A stretch of DNA of 64,000 bases. Source: Ariolimax columbianus (lineage: Eukaryota > Mollusca > Gastropoda > Stylommatophora > Arionidae). Under the pieces are notes generated by a model. That model worked only from the letters and a program-made list of their open reading frames with translations. It made no database searches and was not told the DNA's origin. The position numbers and the translations under genes are program-made. Shown one piece after another: positions 21,721 through 33,059 of the stretch; position 1 is the stretch's first letter; each line of letters begins with the position of its first letter. The stretch lies in NCBI GenBank assembly GCA_036924085.1, contig JAVGWX010000004.1, positions 76,139,590 to 76,203,589 of the forward strand, in the 5' to 3' direction.

Positions 21721-22423
21721 AACGATTATCTCCCTAAAATAGTTTATTGTTGGTTTAATTTGGCAAGTAGTGTCAACAACCGAATTATTTTATGAGCAGT
21801 TGGGTAAACCGAAAAAAACCGGAGATCCGGTTAACTTGAACACGATAAAAATCATGAATTTAGTATCTAAATATCATAGACAGTGAGAGTGGTTTATGAG
21901 TTAATACATAGTATCTGGTTTCAACACGATATCGGTATCTGCTACGTGAGAAAATGAACTATACGCGGCATATTTAGCTTTCTGGACGTCGCCAGCTCCT
22001 ACTGGTTTCTTGCGGTGTGAAATTTGCACAAGTTCACCTCTAGGTCTCAATTTCTTCAGTAGGTATTGTATTGTCTAATACAAAGAGATTCTTGAAGGGT
22101 ATCTGATTTGGTAATGATATATTACGTTTCACTCTTTCCGTATCGCTCTGTTAGAGAATGGGACCTTAACTGCGGTTAGACTCTCAGAAGAAAGTCTGCG
22201 CTAACATAACTTACATGCTATTGTAGTCCAGTTGCATTCTTTATCACTTTCTTGATATAACACGAAATTATTCCCTCCTATTTTTGATACAAACAAGGTT
22301 AAGACGATCCCTTCAGCTAGCGTGTCTCCTTAGTGTGAGTTAACGGTCGTGAGTTACTCGCCCTTCTTCTACCAACTCATGTTAGGTCTTCAATTATTGT
22401 TCTTGTGACTTTAATTTTTTTTT
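21721..22423. other. unannotated intronic spacer
   Basis: Ordinary AT-rich sequence; no feature that I can support. Confidence 0.4.
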
Positions 22424-22950
22424 AGGGAGGGTCAGACAAAACACACTGATTAGACAATGTTAGCCAGGGCCAGACAAAACACACTGATTAGACAATGTTA
22501 GCCAGGGTCAGACAAAACACACTGATTGGACAATGTTAGCCATGGTCAGACAAAACACACTGATTAGACAATGTTAGCCAGGGTCAGACAAAACACACTG
22601 ATTAGACAATGTTAGCCATGGTCAGACAAAACACACTGATTAGACAATGTTAGCCAGGGTGAGGAGAAATATACTGGCTAAGACCCTCACCTAACCTCCT
22701 CGTTGGTCGTCCTGGAAACAAGCTGTTCTCGAGGATAGCAGTCTGGCTAATGAGGTGAGTCTCAAAGTGATCCCCGTAGTAGTGAGCGACACGCAGATGA
22801 ACACAACCGCCTGGAGGACCCTGGTCTACCTTTATCAGCACGCTTGGGATGTGAGGAAAGCTACGACAACCTGCCACTTAACTCCCTTATCAGGGCGCAC
22901 AAAAAGAGTAACCTACTCATTGTGGGCATTAACAAAATACAAAGGGAGGG
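22424..22950 (+). mobile_element. family A retroposon with expanded 5' repeats
   Basis: An 8-bp target duplication agggaggg lies at 22424-22431 and 22943-22950. The body after the array (acactggctaagaccctcacc ... gaggaaagctacgac ... gtgggcattaacaaaa) is colinear with the 14.4 and 48.9 kb copies. The element is 511 bp; removing five of the six 38-bp units leaves 321 bp, the size of the 48.9-kb copy. Confidence 0.8.
22431..22660. repeat. 38-bp array at the 5' end of family A, 6 copies
   Basis: Unit gtcagacaaaacacactgat + tagacaatgttagccagg. Copies alternate agggtc and atggtc junctions. The other copies contain one to two diverged units at the same place. Confidence 0.93.
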
Positions 22951-23162
22951 GTAATTAGGTCAATTGCCAGCTCTCATTGGTCGCCCTTTACTATATGCCA
23001 GGCATGTTTACTCATTCATAGTTTCGCTTCAGTGTGAATCACAGACCACCCCAGAAGCTGGCCCCCTTTTACAGAAAGACCGTTTCTTCCAAGCATTTGC
23101 AAACATTTCCCTTTTCGCTTCAATGTGAAACATAGAAAGTCTGTTTTCGAGCTTTTGCAGTG

Positions 23163-24110
23163 GCTTGTATAATGTCACTTGTCACTTGGAATCCATCTCC
23201 CAACCTGAGATGGCCTCAGTCAAGTCATCACCTGGAATCCATCTCCCGACCTGAGATGGTCTTAGTCAAGTCCAGATTAGATATTAATAAAAAATTTTTT
23301 AGTCAGAGAGTGGTTAATGCTTGGGACCTAAACATTGCAACGGGAGGTAGTGGAGGCTGGGACAATTAATGCATTTAAGAATAAATTAGATGCGCATAAC
23401 TTTTAGAGCAAGGTGATGTCAATAAAACTGGTTGTATACAGACTCTGCAATGTCTTCTAAACCAGTATAAAGACGTTAAGTCAAGTCGTCATTTTGTATC
23501 CATCTCCCGACCTGAGATGGTCTCAGTCAAGTCGTCACTTGGAATCCATCTCCCGACCTGCGATGGGCTCATTCAAGTCGTCACTTGAAATCCATCTCCA
23601 GACCTGAGATGGTCTCAGTCAAGTCGTCACTTGGAATCCATCTCCAGACCTGAGATGGTTATGGTGTCAGTCATGTCATCCCGTGCAATCCACCTCCCGA
23701 TCTGAGATGGTCTCAGTCAAGTCGTCACTTGGAATCCATCTCCCGACCTGCGATGGGCTCATTCAAGTCGTCACTTGAAATCCATCTCCAGACCTGAGAT
23801 GGTCTCAGTCAAGTCGTCACTTGGAATCCATCTCCAGACCTGAGATGGTTATGGTGTCAGTCATGTCATCCCGTGCAATCCACCTCCCGATCTGAGATGG
23901 GCTCAGTCAATTCGTCACTTGGAATCCATCTCCCGACCTGCGATGGGCTCATTCAAGTCGTCACTTGGAATCCATCTCCAGACCTGAGATAGTTATGGTG
24001 TCAGTCAAGTCATCCCGTGGAATCCATCTCCAGACCTGAGATGGCTATGATGTGAGTCAAGTCGTCACTTGGAATCCACCTCCAGACCTGAGATGGTCTC
24101 AGTCAAGTAC
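23163..24110. repeat. 46-bp minisatellite with 190-bp higher-order period
   Basis: Basic unit tcaagtcgtcacttggaatc + catctcccgacctgagatgg + tctcag. The marker cgatgggctcattc falls at 23561, 23751 and 23941, exactly 190 bp apart, with a longer tatggtg variant in each block. A CR1 fragment lies inside at 23267-23470. Confidence 0.9.
23267..23470 (+). mobile_element. CR1-like LINE 3' fragment inside the 46-bp array
   Basis: Matches the last ~200 bp of 47400-48010: ccagattagatatta, ttagtcagagagtggttaatg, acaattaatgcatttaagaa and ggttgtatacagactctgc. The frame reads LDINKKFFSQRVVNAWDL, the conserved end of CR1-type ORF2. Array units flank it on both sides (agtcaagtc at each junction). Confidence 0.75.
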
Positions 24111-24389
24111 ATTATTTTCTTCTTCCATGCTGACATCGCCCATTTATTCTTCCCTTCTTTTATGATTCGTAAGTTCAGCATTGTTGTTGTTCGTTGTCCC
24201 TGATGAAGGCCTATTGGTCGAAACGTAGGTTACGTCCCCTGTTTTCGTTTCGGTGCAGTATCTACCTATTTATCATTTGTGTTCCTTTAGTTCTCCAACT
24301 TATATAATGTAGTAGCCAATGATGGCTGAAACTGAAATCAAGGGGTGAATGTATATGGCCAAGGATACATTCAACAGAGTGAAGAAGAT
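24111..24389. other. spacer, 3' flank of the array
   Basis: Contains tgatgaaggcctattggtcgaaacg, the kind of text often found in LINE 3' UTRs, but no family was identified. Confidence 0.35.
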
Positions 24390-25190
24390 ATTCACATTTG
24401 AGGAGATTGAATAAGAATGAGGAAGTGTTATATACGCAAAATACTATTGTATGGCGTCAAATGCAAGAGAAACTTGATAGGATGGAAGAACAATCAAACA
24501 AACTGGAACTGAATATCAACATGAACAAAACCAAGCTCCTTAAACTCAACATTGTTAACAAAGAACCAATCAAACTGGAGTGAGGGTCGTTGGAAGAGGT
24601 GGATTCATTTACCTATTTGGGCAGCACACTTAACACTTCAGGAGATACGTATACAGATCTAAGGACCAATATTAGAAAGGCTAGAACGCTATTCCTGACA
24701 CTAAACAACATTTAAACATCAAGAGAAATCAAGATTCACACCAAAGTTAGAATATTCAACTCCAGTTTGAAGCCGACGCTGCTGTATAGAGCCGAAACAC
24801 GTAGAACGACCAAAGATAAGCAACAAAGACTATAATCCTTCGTTTACAGATACCTACAAATGACAATGGAAAATGACAGGTAAGACATGGCGAGGAATGA
24901 AGACTTACGCCAACAACAGCCACTGAAATAACAAATTAAGAGAAGAAAATCGCCACTGGATAGCACATACGCAACAGAAGACACCGTTCAACATAGCTAG
25001 ACAAGCTCTTACATGGAATCCTCATGGGAAAAGAAAGAGTGATAGACCAAACAATATACAGAGACGAGTTAATGAGATGGAACTAAGATTAAATGATTAC
25101 ACCTGAAGAAGGGCAGAAAGCGTAGCTGAGTTCTGTGTACGCTGGCGGTATGTGCACTGAGATGAGCGACGGGCTTTGATTGGTTGATTG
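24390..25190 (+). mobile_element. LINE RT C-terminal fragment with (TTGA)n-type tail
   Basis: Reads LELNINMNKTKLLKLN, then FTYLGSTLNTSGDTYTDL, KVRIFNSSLKPTLLYRAET and a RRKS.LDSTYATEDTVQH region, all past the catalytic box in LINE ORF2. Stops and shifts throughout. It ends gagcgacgggctttgattgg + ttgattgac, and the same 3' end appears inverted at 61850-61925. Confidence 0.72.
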
Positions 25191-25335
25191 ACTATTGTAT
25201 GGTGTGGAAACTTGAGCAATGGACAAACCGAAGATAGAGTTCCTAGAGATGTGGATGCACAAGAGGATGGGTCACATTTCAAGGAATCAACAGCTGACAA
25301 AGGAAGAAGTCCTGGTGAAAAGGGTGAAAAGGGAC
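25191..25335 (+). mobile_element. short LINE RT fragment
   Basis: Reads LYGVET, KIEFLEMWMHKRMGHISR and EEVLVKRVKR, a LINE segment just past the YGCESW motif of these proteins. Joined directly to the preceding tail. Minor remnant. Confidence 0.45.
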
Positions 25336-25589
25336 ACATGATAATAGATAATGGCTCATACACGTAAAGTAAAGAGGCTCATACACGTAAAGTAAAGAGT
25401 AAAGATCCAGTCACCCCATGAGGCTTTTAGGAAAAATGGTGGTATGCCCATATTATTTTGTGGCCCACAGCACATAGTGGATGATGTGGTCAGCATCACG
25501 TCGACTGTACTTAATTCCCAGATTTTGTTCACTTTTATACACCTGATAATAGGTATTTGTTCAGACACATGATAATAGATAATGGCTGA
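25336..25589. other. spacer with small duplications
   Basis: cacgtaaagtaaagagg is directly duplicated at 25363/25384 and acatgataatagataatggct recurs at 25336, 25565 and 25590. No gene. Confidence 0.45.
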
Positions 25590-27640
25590 CAAATGTGATA
25601 ATAGATAATGGCTAAGTCTTGTGTCTATGAAAGTATTCAATGTAGAGTTATACACGAAGGACAACTCCTAGAGCCATTCAAAGTTAAATCAGGGACACGA
25701 CAGGGTTGCCTACTGTCACCTTTCCTGTTCATCCTGGCAGTGGACTGGAATATGAAAGTAACAACAAATGAGAGAAATTGGTCCAGTTGACCTTGAATAA
25801 ACAGCTGAAGGACCTGGATTTTGCGGATTATACAGCCCTTCTGTCCCACTGCCAAAGCCAAATGCAAAGGAAACTGAATAGACTGGATTATACCTCTAGG
25901 AGGTAGAAGTATTTACATACCTAGGAAGTATCATCAACAAGAAATTAGGAACAGACAAAGATATAAAAACAAGGATACAAAAAGGAAGAGTTGCATACGG
26001 AATGTTGAAACCCATATGGAATTCCAAGGAAATAAGAAAGACAACAAAAATAAGAATTTTCAATTCAAATTTGAAGCCAGTCCTGCTGTATGGAGGAAAA
26101 ACCTGGAGGATGACCAAAGGCAATGACAGGAGACTGCAGGGTTTTGTCAACAGATGCCTAGAGGATGACCAAAGGCAATGACAGGAGACTGCAGGGTTTT
26201 GTCAACAGAAACCTGAAGGATGACCAAAGGCAATGACAGGAGACTGCAGGGTTTTGTCAACAGATGGCTGGAGGATGACCAAAGGCAATGACAGGAGACT
26301 GCAGGGTTTTGTCAACAGATGCCCGGAGGATGACCAAAGGCAATGACAGGAGACTGCAGGGTTTTGTCAACAGATGCCCGGAGGATGACCAAAGGCAATG
26401 ACAGGAGACTGCAGGGTTTTGTCAACAGATGCCTAGAGGATGACCAAAGGCAATGACAGGAGACTGCAGGGTTTTGTCAACAGATGGCTGGAGGATGACC
26501 AAAGGCAATGACAGGAGACTGCAGGGTTTTGTTAACAGATGCCTGGAGGATGACCAAAGGCAATGACAGGAGACTGCAGGGTTTTGTTAACAGATGCCTG
26601 GAGGATGACCAAAGGCAATGACACGAGACTGCAGGGTTTTGTTAACAGATGCCTGGAGGATGACCAAAGGCAATGACAGGAGACTGCAGGGTTTTGTTAA
26701 CAGATGCCTGGAGGATGACCAAAGGCAATGACACGAGACTGCAGGGTTTTGTCAACAGATGGCTGGAGGATGACCAAAGGCAATGACAGGAGACTGCAGG
26801 GTTTTGTCAACAGATGCCCGGAGGATGACCAAAGGCAATGACAGGAGACTGCAGGGTTTTGTCAACAGATGCCCGGAGGATGACCAAAGGCAATGACAGG
26901 AGACTGCAGGGTTTTGTCAACAGATGCCTAGAGGATGACCAAAGGCAATGACAGGAGACTGCAGGGTTTTGTCAACAGATGGCTGGAGGATGACCAAAGG
27001 CAATGACAGGAGACTGCAGGGTTTTGTTAACAGATGCCTGGAGGATGACCAAAGGCAATGACAGGAGACTGCAGGGTTTTGTTAACAGATGCCTGGAGGA
27101 TGACCAAAGGCAATGACACGAGACTGCAGGGTTTTGTTAACAGATGCCTGGAGGATGACCAAAGGCAATGACAGGAGACTGCAGGGTTTTGTCAACAGAT
27201 GGCTGGAGGATGACCAAAGTCAATGACAGGAGACTGCAGGGTTTTGTCAACAGATGGCTGGAGGATGACCAAAGTCAATGACAGGAGACTGCAGGGTTTT
27301 GTCAACAGATGGCTGGAGGATGACCAAAGGCAATGACACGAGACTGCAGGGTTTTGTCAACAAATGCCTAAAAAAAAATATTTTTATAAAATGTTTTGAC
27401 AACGTTACAAACAACAGACTGTGGGAGAAACATGATATATTACAAGACGCTCACTGATTTGAAAACCACAGAGAAAGAGGCAAGTGAGAAGATCACGACA
27501 CACCCAACGAAGCAGAGGCAGACAGAGAGCATATGTGCGGCATTATGTTCCAGGGAGAACCAGACAGATAAATAAATCAAACGAAAAAATGGCAGAAGAA
27601 ATACAAGAAAGCGTTTTTCCTAAGATCAGAAGAAAATGTA
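25590..27640 (+). mobile_element. LINE RT fragment split by a 55-bp array
   Basis: Upstream part: KSGTRQGCLLSPFLFILAVD (RT fingers/palm), DFADYTALLSHC (FADD box with Asp to Tyr), YLGSIINKKLGTDKDIKTR and LKPVLLYGGKTWRMTKGND. Downstream of the array the protein sense resumes with DNVTNNRLWEKHDILQDAH, as expected further along ORF2. The array therefore sits within the RT reading frame. Frameshifts and the FADD mutation make it dead. Confidence 0.78.
26106..27366. repeat. 55-bp array in LINE RT, 23 copies, higher-order repeat
   Basis: Unit gaggatgaccaaaggcaatg + acaggagactgcagggtttt + gtcaacagatgcctg. The order of junction variants (ggctg, cccg, cccg, ccta, ggctg, then gttaac-type copies) at units 3-11 recurs at units 12-20, i.e. 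a 9-unit, 495-bp block duplication. 55 is not a multiple of 3, so the RT frame is destroyed. Confidence 0.93.
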
Positions 27641-27683
27641 GAAGATGAAGAACAAGAAAAAGAACATGAAGAACTAAAAATGT

Positions 27684-27728
27684 AGAAAGAAAGAACGAAA
27701 GAAAGAAAGAAAGAAAGAAAGAAAGAAT
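27684..27728. repeat. (GAAA)n microsatellite
   Basis: gaaagaaagaaa run of about 11 units. Confidence 0.93.
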
Positions 27729-29660
27729 AATATTATGTGTTGCTAGTCCATATGCACAACCCTCTTTAGTCTTTTATTTTGACAAGGTTGAATGTTGCAT
27801 TTGGTCGTATCTAGTTCATCCCAGATAAATCTGTGACAGTTGTATAACACGGAAGTCGGATAAAAGACGTTTAACAAAGTTAACTTTATTTAATTAAAAG
27901 GAATGGTTACACGCATCCGGTGTTGAGAATAAAGGGTTGATATGATTTGAGAATGTTGACAGGAGAGTCTTTGAAGAGCATGCTGGTGATTGCAGATGTG
28001 TGGACAAGGAAGAAAGATATCACGATGATATTTGCGTAGTGGTTTGCGCGTGACAAAGACCTGAATAGCTTGATTGAAACATTAAGATCGTGTTGTAGAG
28101 GCGACGAATTGCTTAAATTGTTCTGATGTGTTCCTAAGAATCGACTTTACTGCGTTTCGGGCTAAACAATGGGTGATCAGTATCTCTCGGTTAATGGCGA
28201 AGAGTGTGGATACAGATGGTTCGTGCAGTTCGTTGGCTGTACACACCGTTCTCATCTGGACCCAGTCAGTTGGTCCCTAGTTCGATATCAAGGCCCTGCA
28301 GTATGTGAATTGCTGATTCATCTATTGCGTTGTCATCATCTAACAGGTGGTCATTGACAGACTTCAAAATGTCACTCCTATCCAGATCTAGTGTGTCTGA
28401 AATTGATGTACGTGAATAGAAGATGCAAGGAAAGTAGATCCACACCAGCCCTTGCAGCTTTGATGCCTTTACAGCTGCTATCCAATCATACTTTAGCTAG
28501 TAGCGAAGCGTGAGGATAATGTTAGTGTAAGCTGAGTTATGAACATAAAGGGGCACACTGAACGATGTCGAAAAAATGCATTGAAAAGTACTTTTTCTTT
28601 GTGTTGGATTAGGTAATTGAAACTCAAGCTGTGAGATCACTTCTGCACATTTGTCTATGTTTTCTTGTAAATCAGTTAAAAGCGTCTTTGTTTTATTTCT
28701 GAAAAAAAAGTATAACCCTCAACTGTAACACGTGATCAAATCGCACTCACAAAACTAAACAAAACTGCGCTGAAATAATATTTTAAATATTTGAGAGCTT
28801 GGAATATAACATTCTCAGTCAGGGAAGACCAGCCTAATTTGTGGCTAGTTGTATGTGAGGAAAAAGTAGCGCCGTAATGACCGTCTCCTATCTACCAATT
28901 GACATGAGTCTTACGCTGTATTAGGCTAGACGCAATCAGCTTTCCTTTTCAATAGTAACTTTTAAATTCAATTTACCGCTTCGCGTATTTGCTAACATGT
29001 CACTACGTTTAAACACAAATGACCATTACAATTTCAATTTCTAATTTATTTCACATCTGTTTTATGCAATGGAATGTCTTCTCTAATTCTTCAAAACGGT
29101 TTGGGATAGCTCAGTCTAACCTGTCTATTCTAACGCCTCGCTACTGACTATAGCTAAACTTGATGTACCCTCAGAAGTAAGGATTAGGAGTTTGACATGA
29201 TGACTGCCCCTGTAAAGAGGTCTCAGATAGCCATCGCAGAATTGCAGTCACTGGTTTTTCCTTCTCTATTCTCATACTGGAAGTTGTTGTACTGTACGCC
29301 CAACTCTGCACAGCGATGATCTGCTCTCTCACTCTAGCAGAGAGACACCAACCAGATATCTTATTAACCATTGCAAGCACTTTAGTCGCCTAGTGGAACG
29401 GTGTTTGAATTTAGAGTCTGTGACTTCTCTTTTTCTAATTAAACGCGTTTAACTTCACTAGTTAGTTAGTTAGTTAGTTGGCTGGCAGTTCTTGTCCCAG
29501 GTCTTAAGCTTTGCTGGCCAATTCCCTCAATCTCGTCTTTGCGGCTAATGTGTTCTCAGACTTACTAATCGTGAGGAGCAGTGGCGATGTCTTCAAGATA
29601 AAAAAAACTAACTCCTTTATGTGCTTATACCCTTCCTTTGTGAGTCCTTTTCTTCTATTA
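27729..29660. other. unannotated intronic spacer, 1.9 kb
   Basis: Longest stretch of the intron without array or clear transposon. A family F-like word (ccatatgcacaaccctc) is at ~27770. I found no exon-like frame with good splice sites. Confidence 0.4.
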
Positions 29661-29664
29661 TGAT

Positions 29665-29760
29665 TGTGGTCTCTGTGGCGAAGTGGTCAAGCAGTTTAGC
29701 TCGTGTTTAGGCGGTCGGAGTTCGAATTCGACGTACGACGGTCGGTTCATGATGGCAATT
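29665..29760 (+). mobile_element. tRNA-derived SINE head
   Basis: A box tggcgaagtgg (29676-29686) and B-box-like agttcgaattc (29719-29729), spaced as in a tRNA. Closely resembles 49690-49770 (gcgaagtggtcaagc, gctcgtgtt, gtcggctc). Confidence 0.6.
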
Positions 29761-29767
29761 TTTCCAG

Positions 29768-29955
29768 AGATCCCTGCGTTCATCGCTGGAGGTACGGAGT
29801 TCGTGCTTTGTGATCTCGGCAGGTAGGGTACCTGGGTTCATCGCTGGAGGTACGGAGTTCGTGCTTTGTGCAATACTCTCGGCAGGCAGGGATCCCTGGG
29901 TTCATCGCTTGAGGTACGGAGTTCGTGCTTTGTGTGATACTCTCGGCAGGCGGAG
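29768..29955. repeat. ~60-bp array, 3 copies
   Basis: gttcatcgctggaggtacgg + agttcgtgctttgtg repeated with spacing changes (ctcggcaggcaggg). A related word is at 19.93 kb. Confidence 0.85.
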
Positions 29956-30139
29956 AGAGAGAGACGGAACCATATGGCGACGATGAAGTCACTTTAACAT
30001 TTCATTAATCTTTTCTTCTATGAATCGCTATTTTTGTTGTTGTTTATTTGATCGCAACGTAGGTTTCATTTGTTGTCGTCTTAGCGCTTTTGTTTTGGAT
30101 ATGTTTACATTTTATTTTAATTCACAGTGCCACAACAGT

Positions 30140-30490
30140 ATGGAATTAATTTAATGTTAGTTGGGTACTTGTGTATGTTTGGAAATGTTAGTTAGCTGGG
30201 TACTTGCGTGTGTTTTTGAAAATGTTAGTTAGTTGGGTACTTGCGTGTGTTTTTGGAAATGTTAGTTAGTTGGGTACTTACCTGTGTTTGGAAATGTTAG
30301 TTAGTTGGGTATTTACGTGTGTTTGGAAATGTTAGTTAGTTGGGTACTTACGTGTGTTTGGAAATGTTAGTTAGTTGGGTACTTGCGTGTGTTTGGAAAT
30401 GTTAGTTAGTTGGGTACTTACGTGTGTTTGGAAATGTGAATTAGTTGGTACTTTATGTATCTTTGGAAATGTTAGTTAGTTTGGTACTTG
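30140..30490. repeat. 35-bp array, ~10 copies
   Basis: Unit gttagttagttgggtacttg + cgtgtgtttggaaat, with g/a variation at the gcgtg/acgtg site. Confidence 0.92.
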
Positions 30491-30614
30491 GTTCAAAATT
30501 CAGAAACATCTCAACAGGCTAAAGAGTTGAAACTTTCAGGAAAGGTAAAAACTCGATGACAATGGACGTTAATGATACTTTTGGGACACTATTGAGACAA
30601 ATTGGAGCCAGATT

Positions 30615-31865
30615 TGTAATCTTCTTCTTCTTCTTCTTCGTATTCTTCTTCTTCTTGTTCTTCTTCTTCTTCTTCTTCGTACGCTGTCAGACGTCAACCT
30701 GTATTTTTTCGAAAAAAGCAGCGGTCATCCTGAGGCTGTCGACACGGCCTTAGAGCTTGTCTAGTGTTGCCACTGGTGATGACCACATCTGCTTTCTCTC
30801 ATCCTCGTATGTCGGGCAGTTTTGCAGCAAATGTTCAGCGGTCATTTTCCTGGTACCGGTATTTATTGAATAGGTGGTACCTCAGTCTATTGTGGCCTGT
30901 GCGAAGTCTGAAGACCACTGCTCTCTTCTGTTCAACTGGTAATAGGCATTCGTTTTTTGTGTAGCCAGTATGTTCTGTTTCCCATTTGGTCATGTATCTA
31001 GCTATAATAAGCCTTTTTGACTCTTCGTAGGTCACACTAGGGTCTGGTTGTGGTAGTCTTGCACCTTCTTTTGCCAGTCTGTCTGCCTCCTCGTTGCCTT
31101 GGACGTTACAGTGGGATGGAACCCACTGTACCACTACTCTTTTTGGAGCGGACTGCTGGCATAGTTGACAGAGTACTGCTCTTAAATCATTAAGTTCAGT
31201 ATTTTTCTGGCTTTTTTGTGCTGTGACTACGGCCAGGGCATCTGTAAGCAGGACTATATGGCTTTCATTTCTTTTGACTGTCACCATTTCTTCTACTGCA
31301 GCCCTCAGTGCCTCTGCCTCCGCTCTGAAATTGCTTGAGTATTTTCCAGTTGCCACTGACAGTGTTATTTTTCTACCATTTGGTAGGCTCAGGAATATCC
31401 TTGCCCCTCCGTTCTGTGTTGTGTTTGTTACAGAACCGTCGGTGTATGCATGGGTCCAGTCCATGCTTGGGTAGTTTTTCGTTATGTACCTCAGGGTTAT
31501 GTCTCTTCTTTCTTTTTCAGTCTGGCTGTTCTTGTTTCCAATACCTGGTATATTTTCTACCACCTCTGGAAATATATGCTGCCTCTAGGTAGGTTTTCGA
31601 ACAGTAGGGATGGGCTTTGGTGTTGTTAATGCGTTCGTAGGGTCTTCGCTCATCTTTGCTTTGGCTATTTCTGCAAAGTTTCTCCGCTTTAGTTTCCCAT
31701 TTCCAAAATTGTTTAGTCTCTGATTCATTGGATGGTCTGTCAGTCTTCGGAGTTTCTCTGCTTGCTGCTGGGATCTGCAGTCTCTTATGTCGGTCATGGA
31801 TTGCAGATTTGTAATCAATAAAGCAAGATCCTTTTTGTGCGAAACGAGGGTCATGATGCTGATCA
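30615..31865 (-). mobile_element. I-like LINE 3' part with RNase H
   Basis: The main minus frame 30835-31563 (242 codons) is a type I RNase H: YTDGSVT (Asp), RAEAEALRAAVEEM (Glu), LLTDALAVV (Asp) and SHCNVQGNEEADRLAKEGA (His, Glu, Asp). RNase H downstream of RT marks I-clade and related LINEs and removes the RNA template. An upstream minus frame near 31585-31850 (LALLITNLQSM, RLTDHPMNQRLNNFG) is the preceding RT/thumb region. The 3' end is a (GAA)n tail, seen as ttcttcttc at 30622-30680. A 45-bp deletion relative to 55.7 kb and a frameshift near 31570 indicate decay. Confidence 0.82.
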
Positions 31866-32345
31866 GTGCAGGAACTGTAGCGGTCAGCGACCCAACGCTG
31901 ACTGCTAGCGTCAAGGTCAGCGACCCAACGCTGACTGCTAGCGTCAAGGTCAGCGACCCAACGCTGACTGCTAGCGTCAAGGTCAGCGACCCAACGCTGA
32001 CTGCTAGCGTCAAGGTCAGCGACCCAACGCTGACTGCTAGCGTCAGAACCAGCGACCCATAGCTGGCAAGACCCGTCTGCACCTACGTAGTGATCTTGGA
32101 TAACAGCCTGCAACATGGCAGACTGGCTAAGGAAAATGGATTGAAGATGAAAGGCTAGCCCGGTACCCAAAAATAACATGCTGAAGTGGGATGTGTCGAA
32201 CGAAAAGATGCAAATATCGCAATCAAGCTGTAAATGACGACACAACGTATTCCGAATTACAGCCTGCTAATTACAAATCTCTTTTCAGGGCTAGGTAGCT
32301 GGAGTTTCAGAACGTGCGACGACGAAGAAGAAGAAGGAGAAGAAG
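31845..32345 (+). mobile_element. dispersed family B retroposon, copy 1
   Basis: Shares gatgcaaatatcgca, cagcctgctaattacaaatc and the order of landmarks with 47040-47395 and (inverted) 43835-44225. It ends in a GAA-rich tail (cgacgaagaagaagaagg). A 33-bp array sits in its 5' part. With the I-like LINE it forms an outward-facing pair, so the locus is bounded by TTC and GAA runs. Confidence 0.7.
31880..32055. repeat. 33-bp array inside family B, 5 copies
   Basis: Unit gtcagcgacccaacgctgac + tgctagcgtcaag. Eleven codons per unit keep all frames open. The other family B copies have one version of this segment. Confidence 0.93.
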
Positions 32346-32583
32346 ATGAATTGTACGAAACGAAACGTGTTTCTGTAGTCAAAACAAACTAACACTACAT
32401 ATTTTCTTTATGAAACTTTTTCTTCAATCGACACGTGGTCTAAGGGTGTGATTCAAATCCTTGGCGATTCCTGTGATTTAAAAAATTCTACTTGGCTTTT
32501 TTAAATGTGATTTAATCGTGTATCTACATATGTTTTTTTGTTATTATGACATTATTTTAGAATGACATTCAGCATATGCGTGT

Positions 32584-32680
32584 TTGTGTATATGTGTGTG
32601 TGTTTGTACGTGCGTGCGTGCGTGCGTGCGTGTGTGTGTGTGTGGGTGGGTGCGTGCGTGCGTGTGTGTGTGTGTGGTGG
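32584..32680. repeat. GT / GTGC microsatellite
   Basis: Mixed gtgt, gtgc and gtgg runs; possible Z-DNA former. Confidence 0.9.
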
Positions 32681-33055
32681 TGGGAAGGGGCCCTGTTTGT
32701 TTTTTAATATTACAGACGCACGTAAGTTACTGAGTTAGTCATACAAATACTATATTAGAATATTGTAATTTAATATAAAAATTTCGTATTTCCGAAATAC
32801 AAAACAAAAAGGAAAAATAAAATAAATAAAAATGTTAAAACACGCTTTATTTTTGTTTGTTTAATATGTAAAAAGTGAAGAATAATCCAGCTCTAGTAAC
32901 TTAGCTTTACTGTCACGTCTTCCGCCAATTAATCAAAAATTTCATCACATATATGACATTAAAGCGTAGGGAGTTGATAAGTGTAAAGGTGTATTTAGTT
33001 GTGTATAAGTATTTAAGTAAGTATGAAATAAATGGGGAGATCTGACGAAGGATAA
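32681..33055. other. unannotated AT-rich spacer
   Basis: AT-rich with A-tracts; no gene or named repeat. Confidence 0.4.
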
Positions 33056-33059
33056 CAGC

